Shown here piece after piece: positions 9,958 through 16,792 of a stretch of DNA of 53,358 nt. This stretch comes from Avimonoglobus sp965151315 (GTDB lineage: Bacteria; Bacillota; Clostridia; UBA1381), in assembly GCA_965151315.1 (NCBI GenBank), contig CBCTZG010000008.1:1-53358 (forward strand), in the 5' to 3' direction. Every line of letters starts with the position of its first letter. Position 1 is the stretch's first letter. A model generated the notes under the pieces. It saw nothing but the letters and a program-made list of their open reading frames with translations, ran no database searches and had not been told where the DNA came from. Both the position numbers and the translations under genes were made by a program.

Positions 9958-9995
9958 AAAAAAATAACAGCTCACTTATTTTTCGTGAACTGTTA
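9958..9995 (-). terminator. Terminator of the amino-acid/nagA/yjbQ operon
   Basis: An 11-bp stem (9965-9975 with 9985-9995) contains one C-A mismatch. It is followed on the minus strand by seven Ts (9958-9964). The plus strand also has a T-run after it (9999-10004), so it could work in both directions. Confidence 0.7.
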
Positions 9996-10035
9996 GCATT
10001 TTTTATTTTCAGAAGCCCCGTTTAGAACAGCCCTT

Positions 10036-10128
10036 TCAAAAGCCCGCAGCATCCGGCGGCGCTGCCTGCCCCTTTTCCGGCAGGATGAATACCTGGCCGT
10101 CAAAGTCAGGATTTTCACCGGGTTTCAT
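10036..10128 (-). CDS. Possible 30-residue small ORF (doubtful)
   Basis: Between yjbQ and the operon terminator, an ATG opens a 30-codon frame starting MKPGENPDFDGQVFILPEKG and ending in TGA. Codon choice (GAA, AAG, CCG, CTG) looks like the neighbouring genes, and the frame extends upstream without a stop into the yjbQ 3' end. There is only a weak ribosome binding site. It may be a real small protein, the remnant of a longer one, or chance. I do not recognise it. The rest of the roughly 350-base gap between genes holds only the terminator and promoter listed separately. Confidence 0.2.
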   Translation of the reverse strand: MKPGENPDFDGQVFILPEKGQAAPPDAAGF

Positions 10129-10184
10129 CGGATATTCCCGCACTGAAAAAATACGGTTTTCCGCTTTTGCGGATGGTCTGGTAT

Positions 10185-10580
10185 TCAGCCGCGGAGCACC
10201 TTCACAAAAAAATGTCTTTGCCGGGGGCCGTCAAATTCACAGAAATAGATACCCTGCCAGGTACCCAGCACCAAACGGCCCCGGTCCAAAATCACCGTAG
10301 CGCTCGAGCCGGTATAGCTTGCCTTTAAATGGGCGTCGCTGTTTCCCTCGCCATGCAAAAATCCCTGCCGGTTCTCAAAAATATCCCCTAATCCTAAAAG
10401 CAAATCATGCACCACGTCTGGGTCTGCATTTTCATTGATCGTAATTCCAGCGGTGGTATGGGGGCAGCAGACTACGCAGATCCCGTCCCGGATCCTGCTT
10501 TTTTCTACAGCCGCCCGAACCTGTTCTGTAATATTATAAAAATTTTCCCGCTCTGTCCGCAGTTGAAATTCATACAGCAT
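10185..10580 (-). CDS. yjbQ: YjbQ/UPF0047 family protein
   Basis: 131 residues, the normal full length. The family signature is intact: PHTTAGITINENADP near residues 40-55, HGEGNSDAHLKAS near 80-92, and GTWQGIYFCEFDGPR near 108-122. These conserved histidines and glutamates form the active-site-like pocket of the trimeric UPF0047 fold. Some members have weak thiamin-phosphate synthase activity, but the true role is unsettled. ATG is preceded by AAGGAGG. It starts 18 bases after nagA and is the last recognised gene of the five-gene operon. Confidence 0.92.
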   Translation of the reverse strand: MLYEFQLRTERENFYNITEQVRAAVEKSRIRDGICVVCCPHTTAGITINENADPDVVHDLLLGLGDIFENRQGFLHGEGNSDAHLKASYTGSSATVILDRGRLVLGTWQGIYFCEFDGPRQRHFFVKVLRG

Positions 10581-10598
10581 AACAATGCCTCCTTGCTG

Positions 10599-11663
10599 CT
10601 ATTCCATCGAATCCAAAAATTCTTCTCCGGCAATGAATACCCGTTGGATATTTCGCTGGCTATCCAGCACCAAAAAATCCGCGTCATATCCCTCCCGGAT
10701 CTGCCCTTTGGGGACGTTCAGGTATTCCGCCGGCGTCTGGGTGGCCATCCGCACGGCATCCCGCCAGGGGATCCCAAACCCAGCGGCAGTTTTCACGCAG
10801 TGCCAAAGGGTTGCCGTACTCCCTGCCAGGGCACCGGACTCTGTCCGGGCCGCACCGTCCCGCACGATCACCCGCAGGCCGCCCAGCTCGTACTCGCCGT
10901 CGGAAAGGCCGGCAGCCCGCATCGCGTCGCTGATCAGGATCAGCCGTTCCGGCCCGAACATTTTATACAGCGCCAGCACTGCCCCTTTCTGGACATGCAG
11001 CCCGTCGCAGATCAGTTCCGCGTATGCGTTTTCCGTCACCGCCGCGCCGATTGGCCCCGGTGCGCGATGCAGAAGCGGCGGCATGGCGTTAAAGGTATGG
11101 GTCAGCCCGTCGGCGCCGGCCGCCATGGCTTCTATGGCCTGTCCATAGCCGCAGGCCGTATGGCCGATCTGCACCTTAGCCCCGCATTGCCGGATAAACG
11201 CCATGGCTCCCGGCAGCTCCGGCGCAATGGTTACCACTTTGACATTCTTTAATTTTTCATAATCCTCCAGCCGTGGATTGGTAAAATAGCTTTCATCATG
11301 GGCGCCCTTATAATCCTTTGACAGGTACGGCCCTTCCATATGGAACCCCAGGATCTGGGCTCCCGGGCAGGCTGTATCCCCCCGGGTTGCCGCCGCTATC
11401 TTTTCCACCGGCGCCGTCATGGTTGTGGGCAGCCAGGCGGTGGTACCGTGTTTTGCCCAGAAACGGCACATTTCCGCGAATCGGCCGTCCATAGTGTCAT
11501 GGCCCGCACAGCCGTGCGTATGGATATCAATCAGCCCAGGGATCACTTCCCGGCCGGCCAAATCCTCTCCCCCGTCTTCCAGCGTTCCCATCCGGTAAAA
11601 TTTCCCATTCCGAATTTCTATGTCTGTCAAGCGGCCGTCTACCACGGCATTTTTTAGAATCAT
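10599..11663 (-). CDS. nagA: N-acetylglucosamine-6-phosphate deacetylase
   Basis: 354 residues, slightly short for NagA. Visible metal and catalytic motifs are DIHTHGCAGHD (about 47-57), HMEGPYLSKDYKGAHDE, GHTACGYGQAIEAMAAGADG with the following THTFNAM, and LISDAMRAAGLSDG, whose aspartate is the expected general base. The enzyme removes acetate from GlcNAc-6-phosphate in amino-sugar catabolism and cell-wall recycling. It begins 21 bases after the amino-acid ABC ATPase gene, with GGGAG upstream. No nagB is present in the window. Placement in an amino-acid uptake operon is unusual. Confidence 0.93.
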   Translation of the reverse strand: MILKNAVVDGRLTDIEIRNGKFYRMGTLEDGGEDLAGREVIPGLIDIHTHGCAGHDTMDGRFAEMCRFWAKHGTTAWLPTTMTAPVEKIAAATRGDTACPGAQILGFHMEGPYLSKDYKGAHDESYFTNPRLEDYEKLKNVKVVTIAPELPGAMAFIRQCGAKVQIGHTACGYGQAIEAMAAGADGLTHTFNAMPPLLHRAPGPIGAAVTENAYAELICDGLHVQKGAVLALYKMFGPERLILISDAMRAAGLSDGEYELGGLRVIVRDGAARTESGALAGSTATLWHCVKTAAGFGIPWRDAVRMATQTPAEYLNVPKGQIREGYDADFLVLDSQRNIQRVFIAGEEFLDSME

Positions 11664-11684
11664 AGCAAGCAGCTCCCTTCCGGC

Positions 11685-12443
11685 TTATTTCTCACTAAGC
11701 TTATTTAAAAACGCCTTTGTCCGGGCCTTTTGCGGATTTTGAATAACGTCCGGTCCTTCCTCAACAATTACCCCGTCAGCCATAAAGATGATCCGGTCCG
11801 CCACATTGGCGGCAAAGCCGATTTCATGGGTAACAATCACCATGGTCATGTGGTTCTGAGCCAAATCCCGGATTACCTTTAAAATATCGCCGGTAAGCTC
11901 CGGATCCAGCGCGGAGGTGGGCTCGTCAAAAAACAGAATCTCCGGGTTCAGCGCCAGCGCCCGGGCAATGGATACCCGCTGCTGCTGGCCGCCGGATAGC
12001 TGGTAAGGGTACGCGTCCGCCCGGTCCGCAAGGCCCATCTGGGCCAAAAGCCGCTCGGCCTGGGCGATTGCCTCCGCCTTATCCCGTTTCTGCACATGGA
12101 TCGGCGCGTCAATAATATTTTTCAATACGGAATAATGGGGAAACAGGTTAAAGTTCTGGAACACCAGGCCAAATTTCCCCTTCATTTCCCGCAGCTTCTT
12201 TTTCGGCGCGTAAACCGAGCGGCCGTTTTCATTGTTCCAGGCCGCTTTTTCGCCCCCATAGGCAAGCTCGCCGCTGTCCATGGTTTCCAGCATAGTAGCG
12301 CACCGGAGCAGCGTGGATTTTCCCGACCCCGACGGTCCGATTACCGCCACGACCTCCCCCTTCTTCACTGTGAGGGAAATGTCTTTGAGCACCTCCAGCT
12401 CTCCAAAGCTTTTCCGGATATGACTGATCTGCAAAACATCCAT
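11685..12443 (-). CDS. Polar amino-acid ABC transporter ATPase (GlnQ type)
   Basis: 252 residues. Walker A is GPSGSGKST (about 36-44), the Q-loop follows at LVFQNFNLFPHY, the ABC signature is LSGGQQQR, Walker B is EILFFDEPTSALDPE and the switch histidine is in VTHEIGFA. All active residues are present. The FQNFNLFPH motif and length are typical of the amino-acid (PAAT) family. Its start lies 13 bases after the permease stop. It powers import through the adjacent permease and binding protein. Confidence 0.95.
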   Translation of the reverse strand: MDVLQISHIRKSFGELEVLKDISLTVKKGEVVAVIGPSGSGKSTLLRCATMLETMDSGELAYGGEKAAWNNENGRSVYAPKKKLREMKGKFGLVFQNFNLFPHYSVLKNIIDAPIHVQKRDKAEAIAQAERLLAQMGLADRADAYPYQLSGGQQQRVSIARALALNPEILFFDEPTSALDPELTGDILKVIRDLAQNHMTMVIVTHEIGFAANVADRIIFMADGVIVEEGPDVIQNPQKARTKAFLNKLSEK

Positions 12444-12456
12444 ACGACCTGCCCCC

Positions 12457-13116
12457 TTACCGATAATAATTCATTTTCCGCTCAACCCGCTCCATGCAGA
12501 AGGCCACGACCAGGTTAAACAGATAGTAGAATACCCCGGCGGCTACAAAAGCCACCATCGCCTTATCCCGGGCGGCGATGGCTTTCGCCACGGTGAACAT
12601 CTCCGTTACGGAAATCGCAAACGCCAGCGACGTATCCTTCACCAGGGTAATGACCTCGTTGGTTACCGGCGGCAGGATCCGCTTAATCACCTGGGGCAGG
12701 ATAATCTTAAAAAATGTTTGGGGCTTGGTGTAGCCCAGCACGTTAGCCGCCTCATACTGGCCCTGCGGCATAGACTCGATCCCGGCCCGGTAAATTTCTG
12801 CGAAGTAGGCCGCGTAGTTCAGCACAAACCCGATAATGACCGCGATCATCCGGTAGCTGTCCGATATGCTGATACCAAAAATATAGTACGGCCCAAAATA
12901 TACTACAAACAACTGCAGCATCAACGGCGTCCCCCGCAGGATGGAAATATACACCCGGGCGATCCAGCGGACCACAGGATTTTTCGCCATCCGTCCAAAG
13001 GCCACCAACAGGCCCAGCGGCAGGGAAAAGATCAGGGTCAGGGAAAATATGTAAAAGGATACCCCCAGCCCCTCCAAAAGCTGCAGGAGCATGGCAGTCA
13101 GCTTTGCAAAATCCAT
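12457..13116 (-). CDS. Polar amino-acid ABC transporter permease (HisM/GlnP type)
   Basis: 219 residues from the second in-frame ATG, which has GGAG at seven bases. Longer starts (up to 13155) lack a ribosome binding site. Four to five membrane helices are visible. The conserved ATPase-contact loop is AGIESMPQGQYEAANVLGYT. It probably forms a homodimeric channel, since only one permease gene is present. It is preceded by a nested hairpin separating it from the binding-protein gene. Confidence 0.93.
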   Translation of the reverse strand: MDFAKLTAMLLQLLEGLGVSFYIFSLTLIFSLPLGLLVAFGRMAKNPVVRWIARVYISILRGTPLMLQLFVVYFGPYYIFGISISDSYRMIAVIIGFVLNYAAYFAEIYRAGIESMPQGQYEAANVLGYTKPQTFFKIILPQVIKRILPPVTNEVITLVKDTSLAFAISVTEMFTVAKAIAARDKAMVAFVAAGVFYYLFNLVVAFCMERVERKMNYYR

Positions 13117-13173
13117 AGAAAACTCCATTCCGCCGCCTGCCGGCGGCTTTGTCAAAATCCATTACAGAACAAA

Positions 13174-13214
13174 GTAGACTTATCGTCAATGCCTTGGCAT
13201 TTTAATAAGTCTAC
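13174..13214 (-). other. Nested hairpin between binding-protein and permease genes
   Basis: A perfect 10-bp outer stem (GTAGACTTAT with ATAAGTCTAC) encloses an inner AATGCC/GGCATT stem (13188-13201). It lacks a following T-run, so read-through is expected. Position after a binding-protein gene fits an mRNA-protecting or partial termination role. Confidence 0.5.
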
Positions 13215-13229
13215 ATGCTCTACAAATGA

Positions 13230-14042
13230 TTATTTACCAATGATTGTTACATCTTGGCCGAACCACTTTTCCGAGATCGTCGAAAGCGTACCATCGGCGG
13301 CCATTTCCTCCAAAGCCTTCTGGAGCTGATCGCGAAGCTCTGTATTTCCCAGCTTCACACCCACACCGTAGTCCTCTTCGGAAATGATTTCATCCAGGAT
13401 TTTAAATTCATCCTCCCGGCCGTTGATCTGATACTGGGCAACCACGCTGTCCATCGCGATAGCGTCTGCCGCACCGGATTCCAGATCCATAAAGGCCGTA
13501 TTATAGTCGGCCACCGGGTTAAGCTTCCCAAAGGTCTCTGTCAGTTCCGGCTTTTCCGCCAGGGCGCTTTCTGCTGTGGAATCCGCCTGTACATCTACCG
13601 TCTTGCCAGCCAGGCCCGCGAAATCGCTGATCCCATCCGCAGTTTTAACCACAATGACCTGGTTATTCTTCATGTATGGGTCTGTCCAGGTGTAGTCGTC
13701 CTCCCGGCCCTGGATACTAAAGCCGTTCCAGATACAGTCAATGGTGCCGGAATCCAGCTCCATGTCCTTGGCGTCCCATTCAATGGGGCGGTATTTTACT
13801 TCCCGGCCCATCCGCTTGGCCGCCTCTGCCGCCAGCTCCAAGTCAAAGCCGGTAAATTCGCCGTCCTCGCCTACGAAGCCCATCGGCGGGAAGTTCTGGT
13901 CAAAGCCTACGGTCAGGGTCTCTGCCGTTTGATCCCCCGTATTGGCATTGGTGCTCTGGTTTTTGTTTTCGCCGCAGCCTGCCAGCGCCGCTGTTGATAA
14001 AACAGCTGCTGTCAGTACAGCCATCCACTTTTTCATGTTCAT
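13230..14042 (-). CDS. Amino-acid ABC transporter substrate-binding lipoprotein (family 3)
   Basis: 270 residues. It starts MNMKKWMAVLTAAVLSTAAL and has a lipobox ending LAGC. The mature part has the family 3 solute-binding pattern: TLTVGFDQNFPPMGF at the domain start, GFDLELAAEAAKRMG, and DCIWNGFSI. Two close ATGs are possible starts; AGAGGGGG lies upstream. It is the first gene of the operon (promoter 14084-14112). The sequence does not give the amino acid, but polar or cystine-type substrates are usual. Confidence 0.94.
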   Translation of the reverse strand: MNMKKWMAVLTAAVLSTAALAGCGENKNQSTNANTGDQTAETLTVGFDQNFPPMGFVGEDGEFTGFDLELAAEAAKRMGREVKYRPIEWDAKDMELDSGTIDCIWNGFSIQGREDDYTWTDPYMKNNQVIVVKTADGISDFAGLAGKTVDVQADSTAESALAEKPELTETFGKLNPVADYNTAFMDLESGAADAIAMDSVVAQYQINGREDEFKILDEIISEEDYGVGVKLGNTELRDQLQKALEEMAADGTLSTISEKWFGQDVTIIGK

Positions 14043-14083
14043 GTTTTCGTCCCCCTCTTGGTTTCTTTTCGGCTTGCCTCACT

Positions 14084-14112
14084 ATATTACCACTTTATCA
14101 CGTTAAAGTCAA
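14084..14112 (-). promoter_or_regulatory. Sigma-A promoter of the amino-acid/nagA operon
   Basis: Minus strand TTGACT (14107-14112) and TAATAT (14084-14089) are 17 bases apart. It diverges from the Dabb-gene promoter at 14140-14168, leaving 27 bases between the two -35 boxes. Confidence 0.7.
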
Positions 14113-14139
14113 GCGTTTTGTTAAATATTTTTAGAATCC

Positions 14140-14168
14140 TTGTAAATTTCCTGGTTTTGGCTTATAAT
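14140..14168 (+). promoter_or_regulatory. Sigma-A promoter of the Dabb gene
   Basis: TTGTAA (14140-14145), 17-base spacer, perfect TATAAT (14163-14168). The spacer contains TTCCTGGTTTT, which recurs in the promoter at 15898-15926. Confidence 0.8.
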
Positions 14169-14204
14169 ACAGAAAATAAATCCTATTTATCAGGAGGTAA
14201 ATTT

Positions 14205-14501
14205 ATGGTACATCACATTGTCATGTGGAAACTGCGCCCGGAAGCGGACGGGCGGTCCAAAGCGGAAAACGCAAAAATTATCCAGCAGCGGTTATCCGCA
14301 CTGCCCCCCAAAATCGACTGTATCCAGTCCCTGCGGGTGGGCGTAAACGAAAACGGCGGCGCGTGGGACGTAGTTTTGGTCACCACTTTCCAGACCGCCG
14401 CAGACCTTGCGGCCTATGACAGCCATCCCGACCATCAGGCCGTGAAACGCCTGATCCAAACAGCCGCCGCAGACCGGGCCTGTATTGATTTTACCGATTA
14501 A
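14205..14501 (+). CDS. Dabb (stress-responsive alpha/beta barrel) domain protein
   Basis: 98 residues. The start MVHHIVMWKLRPEADG is typical of the Dabb fold, and the ATG has AGGAGGT at ideal spacing. The later motif DVVLVTTFQTAADLAAYDSHPDHQ is also characteristic. These are dimeric ferredoxin-like barrels of mostly unknown function in bacteria. It is monocistronic, with its own promoter and a strong terminator. Confidence 0.9.
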   Translation: MVHHIVMWKLRPEADGRSKAENAKIIQQRLSALPPKIDCIQSLRVGVNENGGAWDVVLVTTFQTAADLAAYDSHPDHQAVKRLIQTAAADRACIDFTD

Positions 14502-14532
14502 CTTCAAACCGGGACGCTGGCCCGCAAATTTT

Positions 14533-14572
14533 TCGGCGGACGATCCAAGATCGTCCGCCGATTCTCTTTTTT
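14533..14572 (+). terminator. Rho-independent terminator after the Dabb gene
   Basis: A 12-bp stem (14533-14544 with 14550-14561) has a five-base loop CCAAG. A T-run follows at 14567-14572. A weaker T-rich stretch on the other side may also serve the convergent metallophosphoesterase gene. Confidence 0.85.
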
Positions 14573-14589
14573 GCCCGGTTTTCTCTTGT

Positions 14590-15783
14590 TTATCCCGTAA
14601 AGTGAATCTGCACAAGGGCGATCTCACTGTCTGTCCCCACCCGGAGGCTTGGGCCCCAGACGCCTACGCCGGCCGTGACAATAGAATGCATATTTCCTTT
14701 GTTTAAATACCCATATGGATTTTCCCAGCCCAGCCTGATCAGCAAGTTCCCCGGAAAAAGCTGGCCGTTGTGGGTATGGCCGGAAAGATCCACATCCGCG
14801 CCTGCGTCAGCCAGCGCCTGCAGTTCGCGGGGTTCATGATCCAAAACCAGAATCGGCTTCGCCGGATCCAGGCCAGCCAGAAGCTGTGCCGGGCTTTTCC
14901 TGCCATCCGCCGCGTTTACAGGCTTCTTATCGTCAATTCGTCCTGCCAAGTAAAAGGCGTCCGCGATTAGCACCGCTTCATCCTCTAAAGCCCGGATACC
15001 GGCCTGGTCTAAAAACGCGTCCATCCGCGGATCCCGGGTCTGGCTGCCCGTATGGTGAAAGGTAAAACCCGCTAAGATCCGCTCGCTGACATCGTGATTG
15101 CCATAGCAGGCATACACGCCGTATTGGGCTTGGATCCTCCCCAGGGCCGCGGCAATCTGGCCGGGCTGTGCTACAGCGTCATAGCTATTGTCAAAAATAT
15201 CACCTGCTAAAACAACCAGATCCGGGTTTTGCGCATTGATTTTTTCCACCATACGTTCGACCTGCCCAAGCCCTACGCTGTAACCCAAATGCAGATCCGC
15301 CGCTAAAACCACGTTCAGACATTTGATCTGCCCCGCGTTTTTTTGCACTGTCACATCGTATACCCTGGTTTTGATATTTCCCGCATGCAGTGCTCCATAG
15401 ACGCATACACCGGCCACCAGGCCGGAAATCACAAACCCGGCAATCACCAGATTCCGTCTGGAAGCGAAAAAATCCCGGGGCAAAACGCCCAGTCGCTTCA
15501 GCAAAAAACGCAGTACATCAGCGGCGCCTAAAAACAGCAGGAGGTATAAAAGAACACCCAGCCAGTAATTGCTGACAAAGGCCGCTGCCTTTTGAAGGCC
15601 GGAGGCTGGCAGGAATGTTCCCAGCACAATAGACAGCGCGAAAAAAACATATACAAGGCTGTATACCCCGGTAAACCATTTTGTCTTGAGATACGCCGAA
15701 CAGGCATGGAACCATTGGACACTTCGTAAAATAATATAAATATTCGCCAGGATATACAGCGGCAGCAGCAGCAAGGCACCCAA
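14590..15783 (-). CDS. Membrane-anchored calcineurin-like metallophosphoesterase (YkuE-like)
   Basis: 397 residues if started at TTG with GGAG nine bases upstream. An in-frame TTG at 15807 would lie only about seven bases after the predicted transcription start and has no ribosome binding site. The N-terminal part (about 1-130) has four hydrophobic segments. The catalytic domain carries VLAADLHLG, LAGDIFDNSYD, CYGNHDVSE and DLSGHTHNGQ, the complete two-metal ligand set. Relatives act on phosphoesters or UDP-lipid substrates at the membrane. The substrate here is unknown. Confidence 0.9.
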   Translation of the reverse strand: MGALLLLPLYILANIYIILRSVQWFHACSAYLKTKWFTGVYSLVYVFFALSIVLGTFLPASGLQKAAAFVSNYWLGVLLYLLLFLGAADVLRFLLKRLGVLPRDFFASRRNLVIAGFVISGLVAGVCVYGALHAGNIKTRVYDVTVQKNAGQIKCLNVVLAADLHLGYSVGLGQVERMVEKINAQNPDLVVLAGDIFDNSYDAVAQPGQIAAALGRIQAQYGVYACYGNHDVSERILAGFTFHHTGSQTRDPRMDAFLDQAGIRALEDEAVLIADAFYLAGRIDDKKPVNAADGRKSPAQLLAGLDPAKPILVLDHEPRELQALADAGADVDLSGHTHNGQLFPGNLLIRLGWENPYGYLNKGNMHSIVTAGVGVWGPSLRVGTDSEIALVQIHFTG

Positions 15784-15819
15784 AATAATTCTCTCCGTTC
15801 CCTTCAAGCTTTTTTTAAT

Positions 15820-15848
15820 ATTTTACCAATCCGGTAAGCTGCTGTAAA
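15820..15848 (-). promoter_or_regulatory. Promoter of the metallophosphoesterase gene
   Basis: Minus strand TTTACA (15843-15848), 17 bases, TAAAAT (15820-15825). Its position argues for the downstream TTG start at 15783. Confidence 0.65.
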
Positions 15849-15897
15849 GAAAATCGCCAAAAATTCTTCCTTTCTGATAAATTAATACAAAAAATGC

Positions 15898-15926
15898 TTG
15901 TCTTATTCCTGGTTTTTTGGTAAAAT
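15898..15926 (+). promoter_or_regulatory. Promoter of the CmpB-like membrane protein gene
   Basis: TTGTCT (15898-15903), 17-base spacer, TAAAAT (15921-15926). The spacer contains TTCCTGGTTTT as in the Dabb-gene promoter. Confidence 0.65.
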
Positions 15927-15959
15927 GAGATTAGCATAAGCTTTAGGAGGAGGGTATTT

Positions 15960-16601
15960 ATGCATGACCGGATTTTCCTTCCCATTGCCCGCCAGCTTGA
16001 AAAAGTAAAATGCCTGGATTACCGGCAGCAATACAGCGCGGATACATATCTTTTTTTCTTTTTCACATTTGCCGTAATCGGCTGGGCTTGGGAGGTTGTT
16101 ATATTTATTGTTCAGAAAGGTATAGTCGTTAACCGGGGGATGCTTTTGGGGCCCTGGCTGCCCATTTACGGGGTGGGCGGCGTTTTGATTTTGCTGCTTC
16201 TGCGGCGGTTCGCGGAAAACAAGCTATTCACCTTCGTTTTGGTCATGGCGCTTTGTACCGTTTTAGAATATACGGCGGGCTGGCTGATCGAATCGGCCAC
16301 TGGAATCCGATGGTGGGATTATTCCGCCTATCCATTCAATATCAGCGGCCGTGTCTGCCTATACGGCGCTATGGCCTTCGGACTTGGAGGGACTGCCTTG
16401 ATCTATGTCCTGGCGCCGCTTTTGGACAATCTGTATCGGAAAATACCCGTTCGGGCCAAATATATCCTGGGGATCATTTTTCTCCTTTTGTTTTTGGCGG
16501 ACGTTACCTATTCTCACTTTTATCCGAACACAGGATATGGGATCACGGAATATAGCCGGGCGGAGAACATCGGACCGGCTGTGCAGCACAAATATATCTG
16601 A
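15960..16601 (+). CDS. Putative ABC-transporter type IV / CmpB-like membrane protein (PF06541 type)
   Basis: 213 residues with about five membrane helices. The motif FFFTFAVIGWAWEVVIFIVQ followed by NRGMLLGPWLPIYGVGG is the hallmark of this Firmicute family. AGGAGGAGG precedes the ATG. The family is named as a putative ABC permease, but experimental support is thin and no ATPase gene adjoins it here. It has its own promoter. Confidence 0.85.
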   Translation: MHDRIFLPIARQLEKVKCLDYRQQYSADTYLFFFFTFAVIGWAWEVVIFIVQKGIVVNRGMLLGPWLPIYGVGGVLILLLLRRFAENKLFTFVLVMALCTVLEYTAGWLIESATGIRWWDYSAYPFNISGRVCLYGAMAFGLGGTALIYVLAPLLDNLYRKIPVRAKYILGIIFLLLFLADVTYSHFYPNTGYGITEYSRAENIGPAVQHKYI

Positions 16602-16792
16602 GACCCAAACCCTTGATCCGCATTGCAGGCAGTTCGGGCTAAGTGCCGGTAAAATCATTGAATTCAAAGAATATCCCCCATATATGAAGTGAACCCCAAA
16701 GCTGACAAAAATAAATATTTAAATTGATGATGAATGCATTCGGTATTGTATCAGACTCATTCCTTTTTGTTTCATTAAAATTCTGTTGTTGT
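16602..16792. other. Gene-free gap; possible worn insertion-sequence end
   Basis: No coding frame with a ribosome binding site is visible in these 191 bases. At about 16686-16706 the string GTGAACCCCAAAGCTGAC resembles ends seen on some IS3-like elements. No transposase fragment or partner end was found, so this is weak. Confidence 0.2.

Noticed and set aside
9999..10020. Plus-strand terminator for a hidden gene
   Set aside because: No plus-strand gene precedes it; the hairpin serves the minus-strand operon.
10407..11252. Plus-strand frame of 281 codons
   Set aside because: Antisense to nagA and yjbQ, which have complete family motifs.
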